From Streptomyces sp. 1331.2 (GTDB lineage Bacteria > Actinomycetota > Actinomycetes > Streptomycetales > Streptomycetaceae), in NCBI RefSeq assembly GCF_900199205.1, contig NZ_OBMJ01000001.1, positions 6,813,001 to 6,877,000 on the forward strand: a stretch of DNA of 64,000 bases, given 5' to 3'. Position numbers and translations under genes: made by a program. Shown piece by piece: positions 8,844 to 17,157 of this stretch. Positions within the stretch are counted from its first letter, which is position 1. The number at the start of each line of letters is the position of its first letter. The notes beneath the pieces are model-generated. The model did no database searches. It was not told where the DNA came from and worked only from the letters and a program-made list of their open reading frames with translations.

Positions 8844-8863
8844 GGGGCGGGTCCACCCGCCCC
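8844..8863 (+). terminator. Hairpin between the GH15 and MFS genes
   Basis: GGGGCGGG / CCCGCCCC with a TCCA tetraloop lies 60 bp after the GH15 stop and 38 bp before the MFS start. It is probably a terminator or attenuator. Confidence 0.5.
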
Positions 8864-8900
8864 GCGTACCAGGTGACCTCCCCAGGAAAGGAAACCCGGC

Positions 8901-10328
8901 ATGACCGGCACGATCGCCGCCCCCGCCGCGACCGGGCGCAGTGTCCTGATCCCGCTGGCGCTGGCCCAGTTCATCTGCAGTTTCGCCGGCTCCAGCATGA
9001 ACGTGATGATCAACGACATCAGCGCGGACCTCGACACCAGCGTCCAGGGCGTCCAAGTGGTCATCACCGTCTTCCTGTTGGTGATGGCCGCGCTGATGAT
9101 TCCCGGCGGCAAGCTGACCGACCGCTGGGGCCGCAAGCTCTGCCTGAGGGTCGGTCTCGTCACCTACGGCGTCGGAGCCCTGCTCAGTGCCGTCGCGCCC
9201 GGACTCGGCGTCCTGATCGTCGGCAACTCGATCCTCGAAGGCGTCGGAACGGCCTTGCTGATCCCCCCGGTCTACATCCTGACCACGCTGCTGTTCACCG
9301 GTACCGCCGCCCGGGCACGCGCCTTCGGCACCATCATGGCCCTGGGCGGTGTCGGCGCGGCAGCCGGTCCGCTGCTCGGCGGCCTGCTCACCACGGCGAT
9401 CAACTGGCGTGCCAACTTCGGCTTCCAGGTCGTGATCGTGGCCGTGATCGTGTTCCTCACCCGCAAACTGGAGGACCCGCTCCCCGCCGACCGCACCCGG
9501 CCCTTCGACACCGTCGGCGCCGTTCTGTCAGCCGGCGGACTGATCCTGCTGGTCACCGGCATCCTCGCCGCGGACAACAACACCTGGCTGATGATCGCCC
9601 TCCTGCTGGCCGGAGCCGCGGTGCTGGGCGGCTTCTTCCGTTGGATCCGCCGCCTGGAGGACACCGGTCGCGAACCCCTGCTGGCCTCCAGCCTCTTCCA
9701 CAACCGCACCTCGAACCTGGGCCTGGTCACCCAGAACGCCCAATGGCTCGTGCTGATGGGCGTGTCGTTCACCGTCGGTGCCTACCTCCAGGTCGTCCGC
9801 GGCTACAACGCCATCTCCACCGGAGCGGTGTTCACCTCCGCGACGCTCGGACTGCTCGCGACCTCGCTCGCCGCCGAACGCCTGGCCGAGCGACGGTCCC
9901 AGCGCTCCCTGATCATCACGGGCTTCGCCCTCACCACCGTCGGCATCGTCGTGCTCCTGCTGCTGGTGCGCGCCGTCGACTCCGTCTGGGCGTTCACCCC
10001 CGGACTGCTGCTGATCGGACTGGGCATCGGCCTGATGCTCACCCCCTCCGTCAACATCGTGCAGTCCGCCTTCCCCGACAGCCGTCAGGGCGAGATCTCC
10101 GGCCTCTCCCGCAGCGTCTCCAACCTCGGCTCCTCGATCGGCACCGCAGTCGCCGGAACGATCCTGGTCTCCGAACTCACCCGGAACAGCTATGCGGCGG
10201 CCATGGCAGCCCTCGCGCTCTGCGGCCTCATCGGTCTCTGCGCCGCACTGTTCCTGCCGCGCGACCGGACTTCCACCGCGCCCCCGCCGGCACCGGCCGG
10301 GGCCGGTGAGGCCCGGCACAGCACGTGA
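8901..10328 (+). CDS. MFS transporter, DHA2-like drug:H+ antiporter
   Basis: A 475-aa polytopic protein with 12-14 hydrophobic segments. It starts behind CCCAGGAAAGGAAA. Motif A is present as GGKLTDRWGRK after TM2, and motif C as GGVGAAAGPLLGG in TM5, which marks proton-driven exporters. The pattern resembles the 14-TM DHA2 group (EmrB/QacA-like). It probably exports a drug or metabolite from the cytosol. A 75-codon gene follows after 12 bp and is likely co-transcribed. Substrate unknown. Confidence 0.88.
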   Translation: MTGTIAAPAATGRSVLIPLALAQFICSFAGSSMNVMINDISADLDTSVQGVQVVITVFLLVMAALMIPGGKLTDRWGRKLCLRVGLVTYGVGALLSAVAPGLGVLIVGNSILEGVGTALLIPPVYILTTLLFTGTAARARAFGTIMALGGVGAAAGPLLGGLLTTAINWRANFGFQVVIVAVIVFLTRKLEDPLPADRTRPFDTVGAVLSAGGLILLVTGILAADNNTWLMIALLLAGAAVLGGFFRWIRRLEDTGREPLLASSLFHNRTSNLGLVTQNAQWLVLMGVSFTVGAYLQVVRGYNAISTGAVFTSATLGLLATSLAAERLAERRSQRSLIITGFALTTVGIVVLLLLVRAVDSVWAFTPGLLLIGLGIGLMLTPSVNIVQSAFPDSRQGEISGLSRSVSNLGSSIGTAVAGTILVSELTRNSYAAAMAALALCGLIGLCAALFLPRDRTSTAPPPAPAGAGEARHST

Positions 10329-10340
10329 GAGAAGGACCCC

Positions 10341-10568
10341 ATGCGCTACGAGTTCCGTATCGCCGGGGCGATGTCAGGACTGACCGTCCGCGAGGCCTTT
10401 CCGGAGCTGGAGAGCGTCTTCCTTCCGGACCAGACGTTGCTGTTCGGCCCCGTCACGGACGAGGCCCACCTCTACGGCCTGCTCAGCCGGTTCCAAGCGC
10501 TCGGGTTGCACGTCATGGAGCTCCGCCGGCTGCCCGAGCCGGAGGCGCTCCGCTGGCCGGGGAGCTGA
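10341..10568 (+). CDS. 75-aa conserved-looking small protein
   Basis: A 75-aa protein, MRYEFRIAGAMSGLTVREAF at the start, preceded by GAGAGAAGGA. It has a compact alpha/beta pattern: a beta strand, the FPELESVFLPDQTLLFGPV segment, a helix (DEAHLYGLLSRFQALGLHV) and the strand VMELRRLP. This resembles single-domain proteins common in actinobacteria, with no known role. It follows the MFS gene by 12 bp, so a shared transcript is likely. No catalytic residues stand out. Confidence 0.65.
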   Translation: MRYEFRIAGAMSGLTVREAFPELESVFLPDQTLLFGPVTDEAHLYGLLSRFQALGLHVMELRRLPEPEALRWPGS

Positions 10569-10766
10569 ACACCCCCCCGCGCCGGGACGGGCTGCGCCGG
10601 CCACGCCGGTTGCGCCGAACGGCGGACCGCCCGGGGTGCCGCCCGGCGCCCCGTCGGCCAGGCTGGGACGGTGGCCGGCCCGCCGCCCCGGACCCGGGCG
10701 GCCGGCGACCGGCGACGGGCCGCGACTCGGCGGCCCGGCCGCCGGCATCGACCGAGGGAGAGCGGA

Positions 10767-11657
10767 GTGGCGCAGCAGCGTGGTGAGCCGACCCGCACTG
10801 ACCGGTTCCGCGCCAGGTCAGCCTGGCTACGGGGGCGCACGGCCGACCTGCGCGACGCGCCGTTCCTGCGTCGGCTGGCGGCCCAGCTGATCCACATCCA
10901 CGTCCTGGACACCGCCACCCGCCTCGCCGCGCAGGCGTTCCTGACGGCCATCCCGGTGCTGTTCGTGCTGGCCGCCTTCCTGCCCCAGGAGGCGCGCAGC
11001 AGCGCCGCCGACTCGCTGCGGACCGTACTCGGCCTCCAGGGCAGCTCGCTCGACGACGTCAAGCGGGCGCTCCAGCCTGTCGGCCGGGAGGCGACCACGG
11101 ACGCCTTCGGCGGCATCGGCATCCTGGTGACCGTGCTCTCGGCCACGAGTTGCAGCCGCATCCTGCAGCGCCTGTGCGAGCGAACCTGGCACCTGCCCCA
11201 CCTTTCCGGGCGGTTGGCGGCGTGGCGGTGGCTCGCCTGGCTGCTGGTGTGGATCGTTGCCCTGGTCCTCCAGGGAAAGGTGCGGAGCGGATTCGGCGCG
11301 GGCGAGGCCCTCGGGGTCGTCCTCTACCTGATCACGGCCGGTCTGCTCTGGCTGTGGACGCAGCACCTTCTGCTCGGCGGGCGGGTCTCCTGGCTCCCGT
11401 TGATCCCGGGGGCCGTGCTGACCAGTGCCGGCCTGACCGCGCTCGCCTGGGTGTCGAAGCTCTACGTTCCCCGCTCGCTGAACCGCAGCATCACCCAGTT
11501 CGGCCCGCTCGGACTGGTCTTCACCCTGCTCAGCTGGCTGATCGTGGTGTTCACTGCCGTCACGCTCGGCATCGGCATCGGCTACGTGGTGGCCGGCCAG
11601 GGCCGGCTGGCCAGGCTCCTGGGCACCCCCGAGCCGACCGGGGAGGACGACGGCTAG
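10767..11657 (+). CDS. YihY/BrkB-type membrane protein
   Basis: A 296-aa protein from a GTG start (VAQQRGEPTRTD) with GAGGGAGAG upstream. This start removes a 32-residue basic extension of the longer open frame. A basic cytoplasmic N-terminus is followed by about six TM helices. Features of the YihY/virulence factor BrkB family include the early LAAQAFLTAIPVLFVLAAF helix and the later ITQFGPLGLVFTLLSWLIVV segment. The family is often mislabelled ribonuclease BN; its function is unresolved. A second YihY-like gene lies at 43963-44994 but is only distantly similar. A terminator follows directly. Confidence 0.8.
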   Translation: MAQQRGEPTRTDRFRARSAWLRGRTADLRDAPFLRRLAAQLIHIHVLDTATRLAAQAFLTAIPVLFVLAAFLPQEARSSAADSLRTVLGLQGSSLDDVKRALQPVGREATTDAFGGIGILVTVLSATSCSRILQRLCERTWHLPHLSGRLAAWRWLAWLLVWIVALVLQGKVRSGFGAGEALGVVLYLITAGLLWLWTQHLLLGGRVSWLPLIPGAVLTSAGLTALAWVSKLYVPRSLNRSITQFGPLGLVFTLLSWLIVVFTAVTLGIGIGYVVAGQGRLARLLGTPEPTGEDDG

Positions 11658-11671
11658 AAGGCACGAAGGCC

Positions 11672-11697
11672 GGGCGGCCCCCTGAACGGGACCGCCC
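11672..11697 (+). terminator. Terminator after the first YihY/BrkB-type gene
   Basis: GGGCGGCCCC pairs with GGGACCGCCC with one internal mismatch around a short loop, starting 15 bp after the stop codon, followed by a pyrimidine-rich run (GCCCCCTTTG). Confidence 0.6.
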
Positions 11698-11790
11698 GCC
11701 CCCTTTGCCGAGCCGGAGGAAGTCGGAAACGATGGGAGTCGTCAGACATCCGCGTTGTCGGCGCGCCATGACTCCCCCGAGGTGACGACC

Positions 11791-14517
11791 ATGGCCTCCA
11801 GCCCAGCGGCCAGGACGCGGGGCCACCTGGTGGACGGTTTCCGCGGTGACGCTGGGCCGTCGTCCCGGATACCCGGCGGCGACCCGGTGCTCGCGGCGCG
11901 GTTCGCGGTGCCCGCGACGCCGGAGACCTTCGTTCGCCGGCAGCGCCTGGTCGACCGGCTCGGCGACGGCCTGCCGACGTCCCTGCTGTTGGTGAGCGGA
12001 CCGGCGGGTGCCGGGAAGACCCTGTTCGTCGCCGACTGGGTGGCCACGGCGCGACTGCCCGGTCCGGCGGTCTGGCTCACCGTCGAGCACGAGGACAACG
12101 CGCCGGGGGTCTTCTGGGCCTACCTGCTGGAAGCGCTCCGGTACCACGGCGTCGCCCTGCCGGCCGGCATCGGCAGTCCGGCCCGGGCCAACGAGGTCGA
12201 CCACTCCCTGCTGGCCCGGCTGGCCGCCCACCTGAGCGTCCGGGACGAGCCCGTGATCCTCGTGCTCGACGAGTTCGAGCAGGTGTCCTCCGCGGAGGTG
12301 GCCTCCGGTCTGCACTTCCTGCTCGGCCACGCGGGTGCCGGTCTGCGCCTGGCCCTGCTCAGCCGGACGGAGCCGCTCCTGCCGATCCACCGCTACCGGG
12401 CGTCCGGCAGCGTGACCGAGATCAGGGCCGCCGACCTCGCCTTCCGGCCCGAGGAGGCCTCCGTGCTGCTGCGCCGGCACGGGCTCGCGCTGTCCGCCGG
12501 GAACGTGCGCGCGCTGACCGAGCGGACCGGCGGCTGGGCCGCCGGCCTGCGGCTGTCGGCACTGGCCGCCCAGGGCGCCGCCGATCCCGCGGCGTACCTG
12601 GCGGAGTTCGAGGCCGGGCAGAGCACGGTCGCGGACTTCCTGCTCGCCGAGGTCCTCGACACCCAACCGGTCGAGACCCAGGACCTCCTCCTGCGGACGA
12701 GCGTCCTGGACCGGATCCACCCGGACCTCGCCGACGCCCTGACCGGTCGCCCGGACGGCGCGCGGACCCTGGCCGCCCTCTCCCGGGCCAACGCCTTCGT
12801 GGAGCCCGTCGGACACTCCTGGTACCGGTGCCACCCGCTGTTCTCCGAGATCCTGCGCATCCACCTGGGAGCCCGGAGCCCGGGGCTGGAACGGGAACTC
12901 CACCGCAAGGCCGCCCGGTGGCTGGCCGGGGCGGGGCAGCTGACGGAGGCGCTTCCGCACGCCGCGGCGGCCGGTGACTGGGAGTTCGCCGCGTCTCAGG
13001 TGGTCGATCAGCTGGCCATCGGGCGGCTGTTCACCGGCCGGGATGCGGAGCGGTTGGACCGGCTGTTCGCCACGATGGCCCCCGAGGCCCAGGGACCGGC
13101 CGCCGAACTGGTCCGGGCAGCCTGTGACCTCACCCGGCACGACGTGGACAAGGGTGCCGAACACCTCCGGCGCGCGGAGGCGCTGCTCGCCGAACACCAG
13201 GGCGAGGACGACCCGGCGGCCCTGTTCACCCTGGCCCACCTGCGGGTGCTGGCGGCTCGGCTGGCCGGCTCGGCCGACCGGGCCCGGGCTGCCGCCGAAC
13301 AGGCCGAGCGGCTGGAGGAATCGGTACCGAAGGCCCTGGTGGCGGGGCACCCGGAGCTGTCCACGCTGCGGCTGAACGACCTCGGCTCGGCGCTGCTCTG
13401 GGAAGGCAGTTTCGGCGCCGCGAGTGCGGCGCTCGCGGCGGCAGCGAGGACGCCCGCGGGGGCCACCACGGCCGGTCCGCGCCACGAGGCGCTGGCCTGC
13501 CTCGCCCTGATCGACCTGCTGGACGGGCGGCCGGGGCGGTCGGAGGCCCGTCTTCGGAGGGCCACGGCCGAAGCCGAACTCGCCGGCCTGCCGCCGGTCT
13601 CCCGCACCGGCGTCGGTCAGCTGGTGCTCGCCACGCTCGCCGTCGACCGGGACGACCTGCCGACGGCCCGCGCGGCGCTCGACCGGGCGGCCGGGTCGGC
13701 CGCGGCCCGGCACGATCCGGCGGTCGCCGCCGTCCTGGCGATCGTCCGGGCGAGAATCCTGCTGGCCGACGGCCGGGCCCGGGCAGCCCTGGACGCGCTC
13801 GACCGGGTGGACGACGGCCGTCCTCCGGCGGCCGGACCACTGCCGGCCTGGGTGACGGAGGGCGCGGCCGTGGTCGGTTCGGCCGCGCACCTCGCCGACG
13901 GCGATCCGGCCGCCGCCCTGGCGGTGCTGGACCGCGACGGTGCCGGGGGCCCGGACTGCGCCGTCGCGGCGGCCCGTGTCCATCTCGCGGCCGGGGACGG
14001 CCCGAGCGCCCGCCGGGCCCTGGACGCGATCCCCGACCGTGACTGCCACGGGCCGGCGGTCACCGCCCGGGTGTTGCTGGCCAGGGCACAGGTCGCAGCG
14101 GCCCTGGGCGATGAGGCCGGCGCCCGGCGGCTGCTCACCCGCGCCCTCACGGTCGCCAGGTCCGAGCAGGTGGTCCGACCGTTCCGGGAGGCCGGGCCGT
14201 GGCTGCGGCAGCTGCTACGGGCCCGGCCGGCGCCGGTGGACGACCACGACTGGCTGCCCCCCGACCTCCTCCCGGGGCCGCCGGGGGCGGCGGGCGGAGA
14301 CGACGCGGTCCCGGACCCGCCCGTCGAGCCGTTGAGCGACCGGGAGATCGAGGTCCTGGAGAGCGCCGCACGGCTGCTCTCCACCGAGGAGATCGCCGCC
14401 GAACTGTTCCTCTCGGTGAACACGGTCAAGACGCACCTCAAGAGCATCAACCGGAAGCTCGCGGTCTCCGGGCGCCGCAGGGCCGTCCGGCGGGCCCGTG
14501 AACTGCGGCTGATCTGA
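11791..14517 (+). CDS. LAL/MalT-type LuxR family transcriptional regulator
   Basis: A 908-aa regulator. The ATG at 11791 is preceded by CCGAGGTGA; an upstream TTG is less likely. The N-terminal ATPase domain carries Walker A (GPAGAGKT, near residue 72) and Walker B (VILVLDEFEQV, near 160), as in MalT-like STAND ATPases. The central 500 residues are Ala/Leu-rich helical repeats of TPR type that would bind inducer or partners. The C-terminal 60 residues are a LuxR helix-turn-helix (LSDREIEVLESAARLLSTEE, then SVNTVKTHLKSINRKL). LAL proteins usually activate catabolic or secondary-metabolite genes; no biosynthetic cluster is adjacent, so the target is unknown. Confidence 0.9.
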   Translation: MASSPAARTRGHLVDGFRGDAGPSSRIPGGDPVLAARFAVPATPETFVRRQRLVDRLGDGLPTSLLLVSGPAGAGKTLFVADWVATARLPGPAVWLTVEHEDNAPGVFWAYLLEALRYHGVALPAGIGSPARANEVDHSLLARLAAHLSVRDEPVILVLDEFEQVSSAEVASGLHFLLGHAGAGLRLALLSRTEPLLPIHRYRASGSVTEIRAADLAFRPEEASVLLRRHGLALSAGNVRALTERTGGWAAGLRLSALAAQGAADPAAYLAEFEAGQSTVADFLLAEVLDTQPVETQDLLLRTSVLDRIHPDLADALTGRPDGARTLAALSRANAFVEPVGHSWYRCHPLFSEILRIHLGARSPGLERELHRKAARWLAGAGQLTEALPHAAAAGDWEFAASQVVDQLAIGRLFTGRDAERLDRLFATMAPEAQGPAAELVRAACDLTRHDVDKGAEHLRRAEALLAEHQGEDDPAALFTLAHLRVLAARLAGSADRARAAAEQAERLEESVPKALVAGHPELSTLRLNDLGSALLWEGSFGAASAALAAAARTPAGATTAGPRHEALACLALIDLLDGRPGRSEARLRRATAEAELAGLPPVSRTGVGQLVLATLAVDRDDLPTARAALDRAAGSAAARHDPAVAAVLAIVRARILLADGRARAALDALDRVDDGRPPAAGPLPAWVTEGAAVVGSAAHLADGDPAAALAVLDRDGAGGPDCAVAAARVHLAAGDGPSARRALDAIPDRDCHGPAVTARVLLARAQVAAALGDEAGARRLLTRALTVARSEQVVRPFREAGPWLRQLLRARPAPVDDHDWLPPDLLPGPPGAAGGDDAVPDPPVEPLSDREIEVLESAARLLSTEEIAAELFLSVNTVKTHLKSINRKLAVSGRRRAVRRARELRLI

Positions 14518-14552
14518 CCGTGTGAATCGGGGGGGCGGACGCAGCCGGGTGC

Positions 14553-15485
14553 TCAGTGGCGGGAGCGCAGCCAGTGCCAGCCGGCCACCACCGCGCCCGC
14601 ACCCAGCAGGACGAGGAACACGGCGAGCCAGGAGTTGCCGGCGACCCGAGCTCCGGTGAGCAGCACCACGAGCACCCCGCCCACCGTCGCCGCGCACGCC
14701 CCCACGGTCCGCAGCACGACCAGGAGCAGGCCGGGGCGCAGCACGGACCGGTCACGGTCACGGTCCCGGACCGGCACGGGCCCGCCGCCCTCCGACCCGA
14801 GCAGGGCGAGGGTACGGTCCGCGAGCCGGTCGGTGGCGCGACGATACATCTCGCCGCAGGCGGGCACCCAGACGAACGGCACCACCGTCCCGATGACCAG
14901 CAGGGCCCCGATGCCGGCCCAGCCGAGCCACTTGCGGATCCGGCTCCGGGCCGGGTCGTCCGGGGCCAACAGGCCGATCAGGTAGGCCTGCCGACGGACG
15001 ACGTCGAACCAGGAGCCCTTGCCGCCCTCGTCGACCGGGCCCCGGGACGCCTCCCGCAGGGCCGCCCTGGCCTCCGCACGCGTCGGATGGACGCCCTGCA
15101 CCAGCAGGATCTCCACCGCCGCCTCCTGGTCACACGGATCGCGGCCGGCCAGGGCGCCCAGCTCCAACACCATCCGCAGCTGGGCGAGCAGTGCGCCGAT
15201 GAACGCGACCGGCAGCAGGAGCACGAAGGGACCGCCGAGGAACGAGCCTTCCACCACGGAGCGGCGCACGCCCCGCCCGATCACCGCCTCGACGCTCTCG
15301 CCCCGCGGGGTCCCGGTTCGTTCCGCTTCGCGCGCCCGCACCACCGTGTCGGCCGCCTGGGGGCCCAGGAACTCCACCGTGAAGGCGGCCAGCCGCTCGG
15401 GCATGCGGGCAGGGTCCGCCCGGACCGTCCTCAGCAGGTCGCCCAGGCCGGGCCGTCGCCGCTGTGCGCGCTCCGCTCCGCCCAT
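14553..15485 (-). CDS. Multi-pass membrane protein of unknown family
   Basis: A 310-aa protein from the ATG at 15485 (MGGAERAQRRRPGLG); a longer frame reaches 15602, but that extension is Arg/Pro-rich and unlikely. A 100-residue cytoplasmic N-terminus precedes two close TM helices (FVLLLPVAFIGALLAQLRMV), a cytosolic loop, one TM (IGALLVIGTVVPFVWVPACG), a charged segment with a run of Arg-Asp pairs (VRDRDRDRSV) and two terminal TM helices. I do not recognise the family. It converges on the LAL regulator with only 35 bp between the stop codons. Confidence 0.6.
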   Translation of the reverse strand: MGGAERAQRRRPGLGDLLRTVRADPARMPERLAAFTVEFLGPQAADTVVRAREAERTGTPRGESVEAVIGRGVRRSVVEGSFLGGPFVLLLPVAFIGALLAQLRMVLELGALAGRDPCDQEAAVEILLVQGVHPTRAEARAALREASRGPVDEGGKGSWFDVVRRQAYLIGLLAPDDPARSRIRKWLGWAGIGALLVIGTVVPFVWVPACGEMYRRATDRLADRTLALLGSEGGGPVPVRDRDRDRSVLRPGLLLVVLRTVGACAATVGGVLVVLLTGARVAGNSWLAVFLVLLGAGAVVAGWHWLRSRH

Positions 15486-15640
15486 CAGTCGCAAGAATAG
15501 CCCCGCCGCTGCGGAGCCGCCCCGGGCGCGGAACTCACCCGGCGCGGGTGATGCCCCGCCGGGCCGCAGCCCGGTACACCGGCAATAGACCGCGTCTGCC
15601 ACGGCGTTCGGGGCAGACCATCGATGTCAGGAGGCCCCCG

Positions 15641-16036
15641 GTGGACTACCCGTTGCTCAACATCTTCTTCACGACCATGTGGATCTTCCTGTGGATCATG
15701 TGGTTCTTCCTCCTGTTCCGAGTCTTCGGCGACCTCTTCCGGGACGACGCCCTGAGCGGCTGGGCCAAGGCCGGCTGGAGCGTGTTCGTGCTCGTCCTGC
15801 CGTTCCTCGGTGTGTTCGTCTACTTGATCGCCAGGGGCAAGGGCATGGGGAAGCGCGAGTACCAGGAGGCGGCCGAGGCGGAGCAGGAGTTCCGCACCTA
15901 CATCCGGGACGCCGCCGGCACCACCGCCGCGCCCACCGACCACGTCGCCGAACTGGCGCGGCTCGCCGAGCTCAAGAACCACGGCGACATCACCGAGGAC
16001 GAGTACCAGCGCGCCAAGGAGCTCGTCCTCACCTGA
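15641..16036 (+). CDS. PLDc_N-like membrane anchor with SHOCT domain
   Basis: A 131-aa protein with a GTG start eight bases after CAGGAGG; the open frame upstream has no support. Two TM helices (residues 6-30, 43-65) match the phospholipase D nuclease N-terminal (PLDc_N) anchor type, with IFLWIMWFFLLFRVFGDLFR and SVFVLVLPFLGVFVYLIARG. The cytoplasmic tail ends in a SHOCT motif (ELARLAELKNHGDITEDEYQ). Proteins of this layout are frequent in actinobacterial stress loci and are thought to be membrane-associated oligomerisation factors. It is divergent from the membrane protein at 14553. Confidence 0.85.
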   Translation: MDYPLLNIFFTTMWIFLWIMWFFLLFRVFGDLFRDDALSGWAKAGWSVFVLVLPFLGVFVYLIARGKGMGKREYQEAAEAEQEFRTYIRDAAGTTAAPTDHVAELARLAELKNHGDITEDEYQRAKELVLT

Positions 16037-16099
16037 CGCGCCCCTGGACAGCGCCCCGGCCCGGTGGCCCCCTTCCCGTCGGTGCCACAGGCGTGGGTC

Positions 16100-16180
16100 A
16101 AGGTCGAAGACGGCGGTCACCTGGTCGCTCCAGCGCTCGGCGTGGGTGGCGGCGCGTTCGACGTAGGCCTCGACGGCGGC
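16100..16180 (-). pseudogene. Fragment resembling the C-terminus of exodeoxyribonuclease III
   Basis: On the minus strand this encodes VEAYVERAATHAERWSDQ followed by VTAVFDL. It corresponds to VEAYVERAASHAERWSDH, APVTAVFDL at the end of the intact xth product encoded at 54412-55215, with the HAP triplet of the motif replaced by a single Gln. Similarity starts and stops abruptly and there is no gene around it. With the shorter match at 1.06 kb this makes three xth-3'-like sequences in one orientation. Confidence 0.65.
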
Positions 16181-16267
16181 TCGGCGGCGGGCGCACGCCG
16201 GAGCCTGACCCGGTCACCTCCGAGGCCGTGCGCCACAGCGGAGGGCGGTGATCATCGAATGGGGGCG

Positions 16268-16609
16268 TCAGCCGGTCACGGCCTGCTCCAGCAGGTCGAG
16301 GGCGCTCAGCAGGGTGCGCGGGCCCGCGATGCCCTCCGGGTGGTCGGAGCGGCGCCAGCCGGGGCCGGTGACGAGGACCAGGGCGCGGTTGCGGGATCCG
16401 CGGGCGCCCCAGGCGGTGCGGACGACCTGCCGGACCAGCTCGGGGTCGGTGGTGTGCGGGCTCTGCGACCAGAGCATCACGGCGCCGGGGCCGAGCCGGC
16501 GCACGGCGTCCAGCAGCGCCCGGGGCGGGACGGCCGCGCCCAGCATCCGGAACGGCAAGGTGCGGCCGGTGAGCCCGGCCGCCACCGCGTCCAACGGGAG
16601 GGTGTGCTC
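16268..16609 (-). pseudogene. C-terminal cobalamin-binding domain of a MerR (LitR/CarH-like) regulator, N-terminus deleted
   Basis: The open frame encodes about 110 residues: LPLDAVAAGLTGRTLPFRML, then GAAVPPRALLDAVRRLGPGA, VMLWSQSP and LVLVTGPGWRR. This is the Rossmann-like second half of the B12-binding region of MerR-family light sensors (LitR/CarH type). The DNA-binding MerR domain and the helical bundle with the lower cobalamin ligand are missing. The fragment abuts, in another frame, the truncated sigma factor immediately upstream, as expected from a deletion that joined two neighbouring genes. It is not translatable as a functional regulator. Confidence 0.7.
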
Positions 16610-17031
16610 TCCGGCTGCTCGCGCAGGGCGACCCGTACCTCCCGGTCGTGGGCGGCCCGGGTGGCGCGGACCCGGTCGACGGCCCGGCGGTGGGCGATGG
16701 TGAGCACCCAGGGCAGCACGGCGCCCCGGTCGGGCCGGTAACCGGCGGCGGTGCGCCAGACCTCCAGGAGCACCTCCTGGGTCACCTCCTCCGCGAGGGC
16801 GGGGTTGCGCAGCGTCCGCAGCGCGATCCCGTACACGGCGGGGGCGAGCGTCGGGTACAGCTCGGCGAGCGCGTCCTGGTCGCCGCGGGCGACCGCCGCC
16901 ATCAGGTCGACCGGACTCGCCGCAGGTGCCGGGGCGCCGGGCTGCGCGAGAGGCCGTTCGCAGGTGGTCTGAGTCACGCTGTCACTGTGCGGCGGCCGTA
17001 TCGATGCGGGCGACTCGCATCCATTGTGCAT
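16609..17031 (-). pseudogene. ECF-type sigma factor, C-terminal region lost
   Basis: The minus-strand frame from the ATG at 17031 (or GTG at 16977) encodes sigma-70 region 2: DLMAAVARGDQDALAELYPT, RTLRNPALAEEVTQEVLLEV, GAVLPWVLTIAHRRAVDRVR. Similarity ends at VALREQPE near 16615. The following codons are out of register and read into the MerR fragment, so region 4 (-35 recognition) is absent. It is divergent from the photolyase gene at 17158. In actinomycetes an ECF sigma factor (LitS) next to a LitR-type sensor drives light-induced genes; this copy appears inactivated. Confidence 0.7.
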
Positions 17032-17157
17032 CGTTTTGAGCACCGGTTGAACCGGCGCAATCCGGTACGCGGGTGGGCTCCGAACATCCGGGCAGACGCC
17101 CGAGGGCGGGCCCGACGCACCGATCAGAGCACCCGACGAACCCCCCGAGGAACACCG

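Noticed and set aside
7261..8856. Long minus-strand frame opposite the GH15 gene
   Set aside because: The plus strand encodes a complete GH15 protein with all motifs; the opposite frame is Gly/Val/Arg-rich with no family signature, typical of high-GC shadows.
11560..14049. Long minus-strand frame opposite the LAL regulator
   Set aside because: Shadow of a strongly biased high-GC gene; no domain or start signal.
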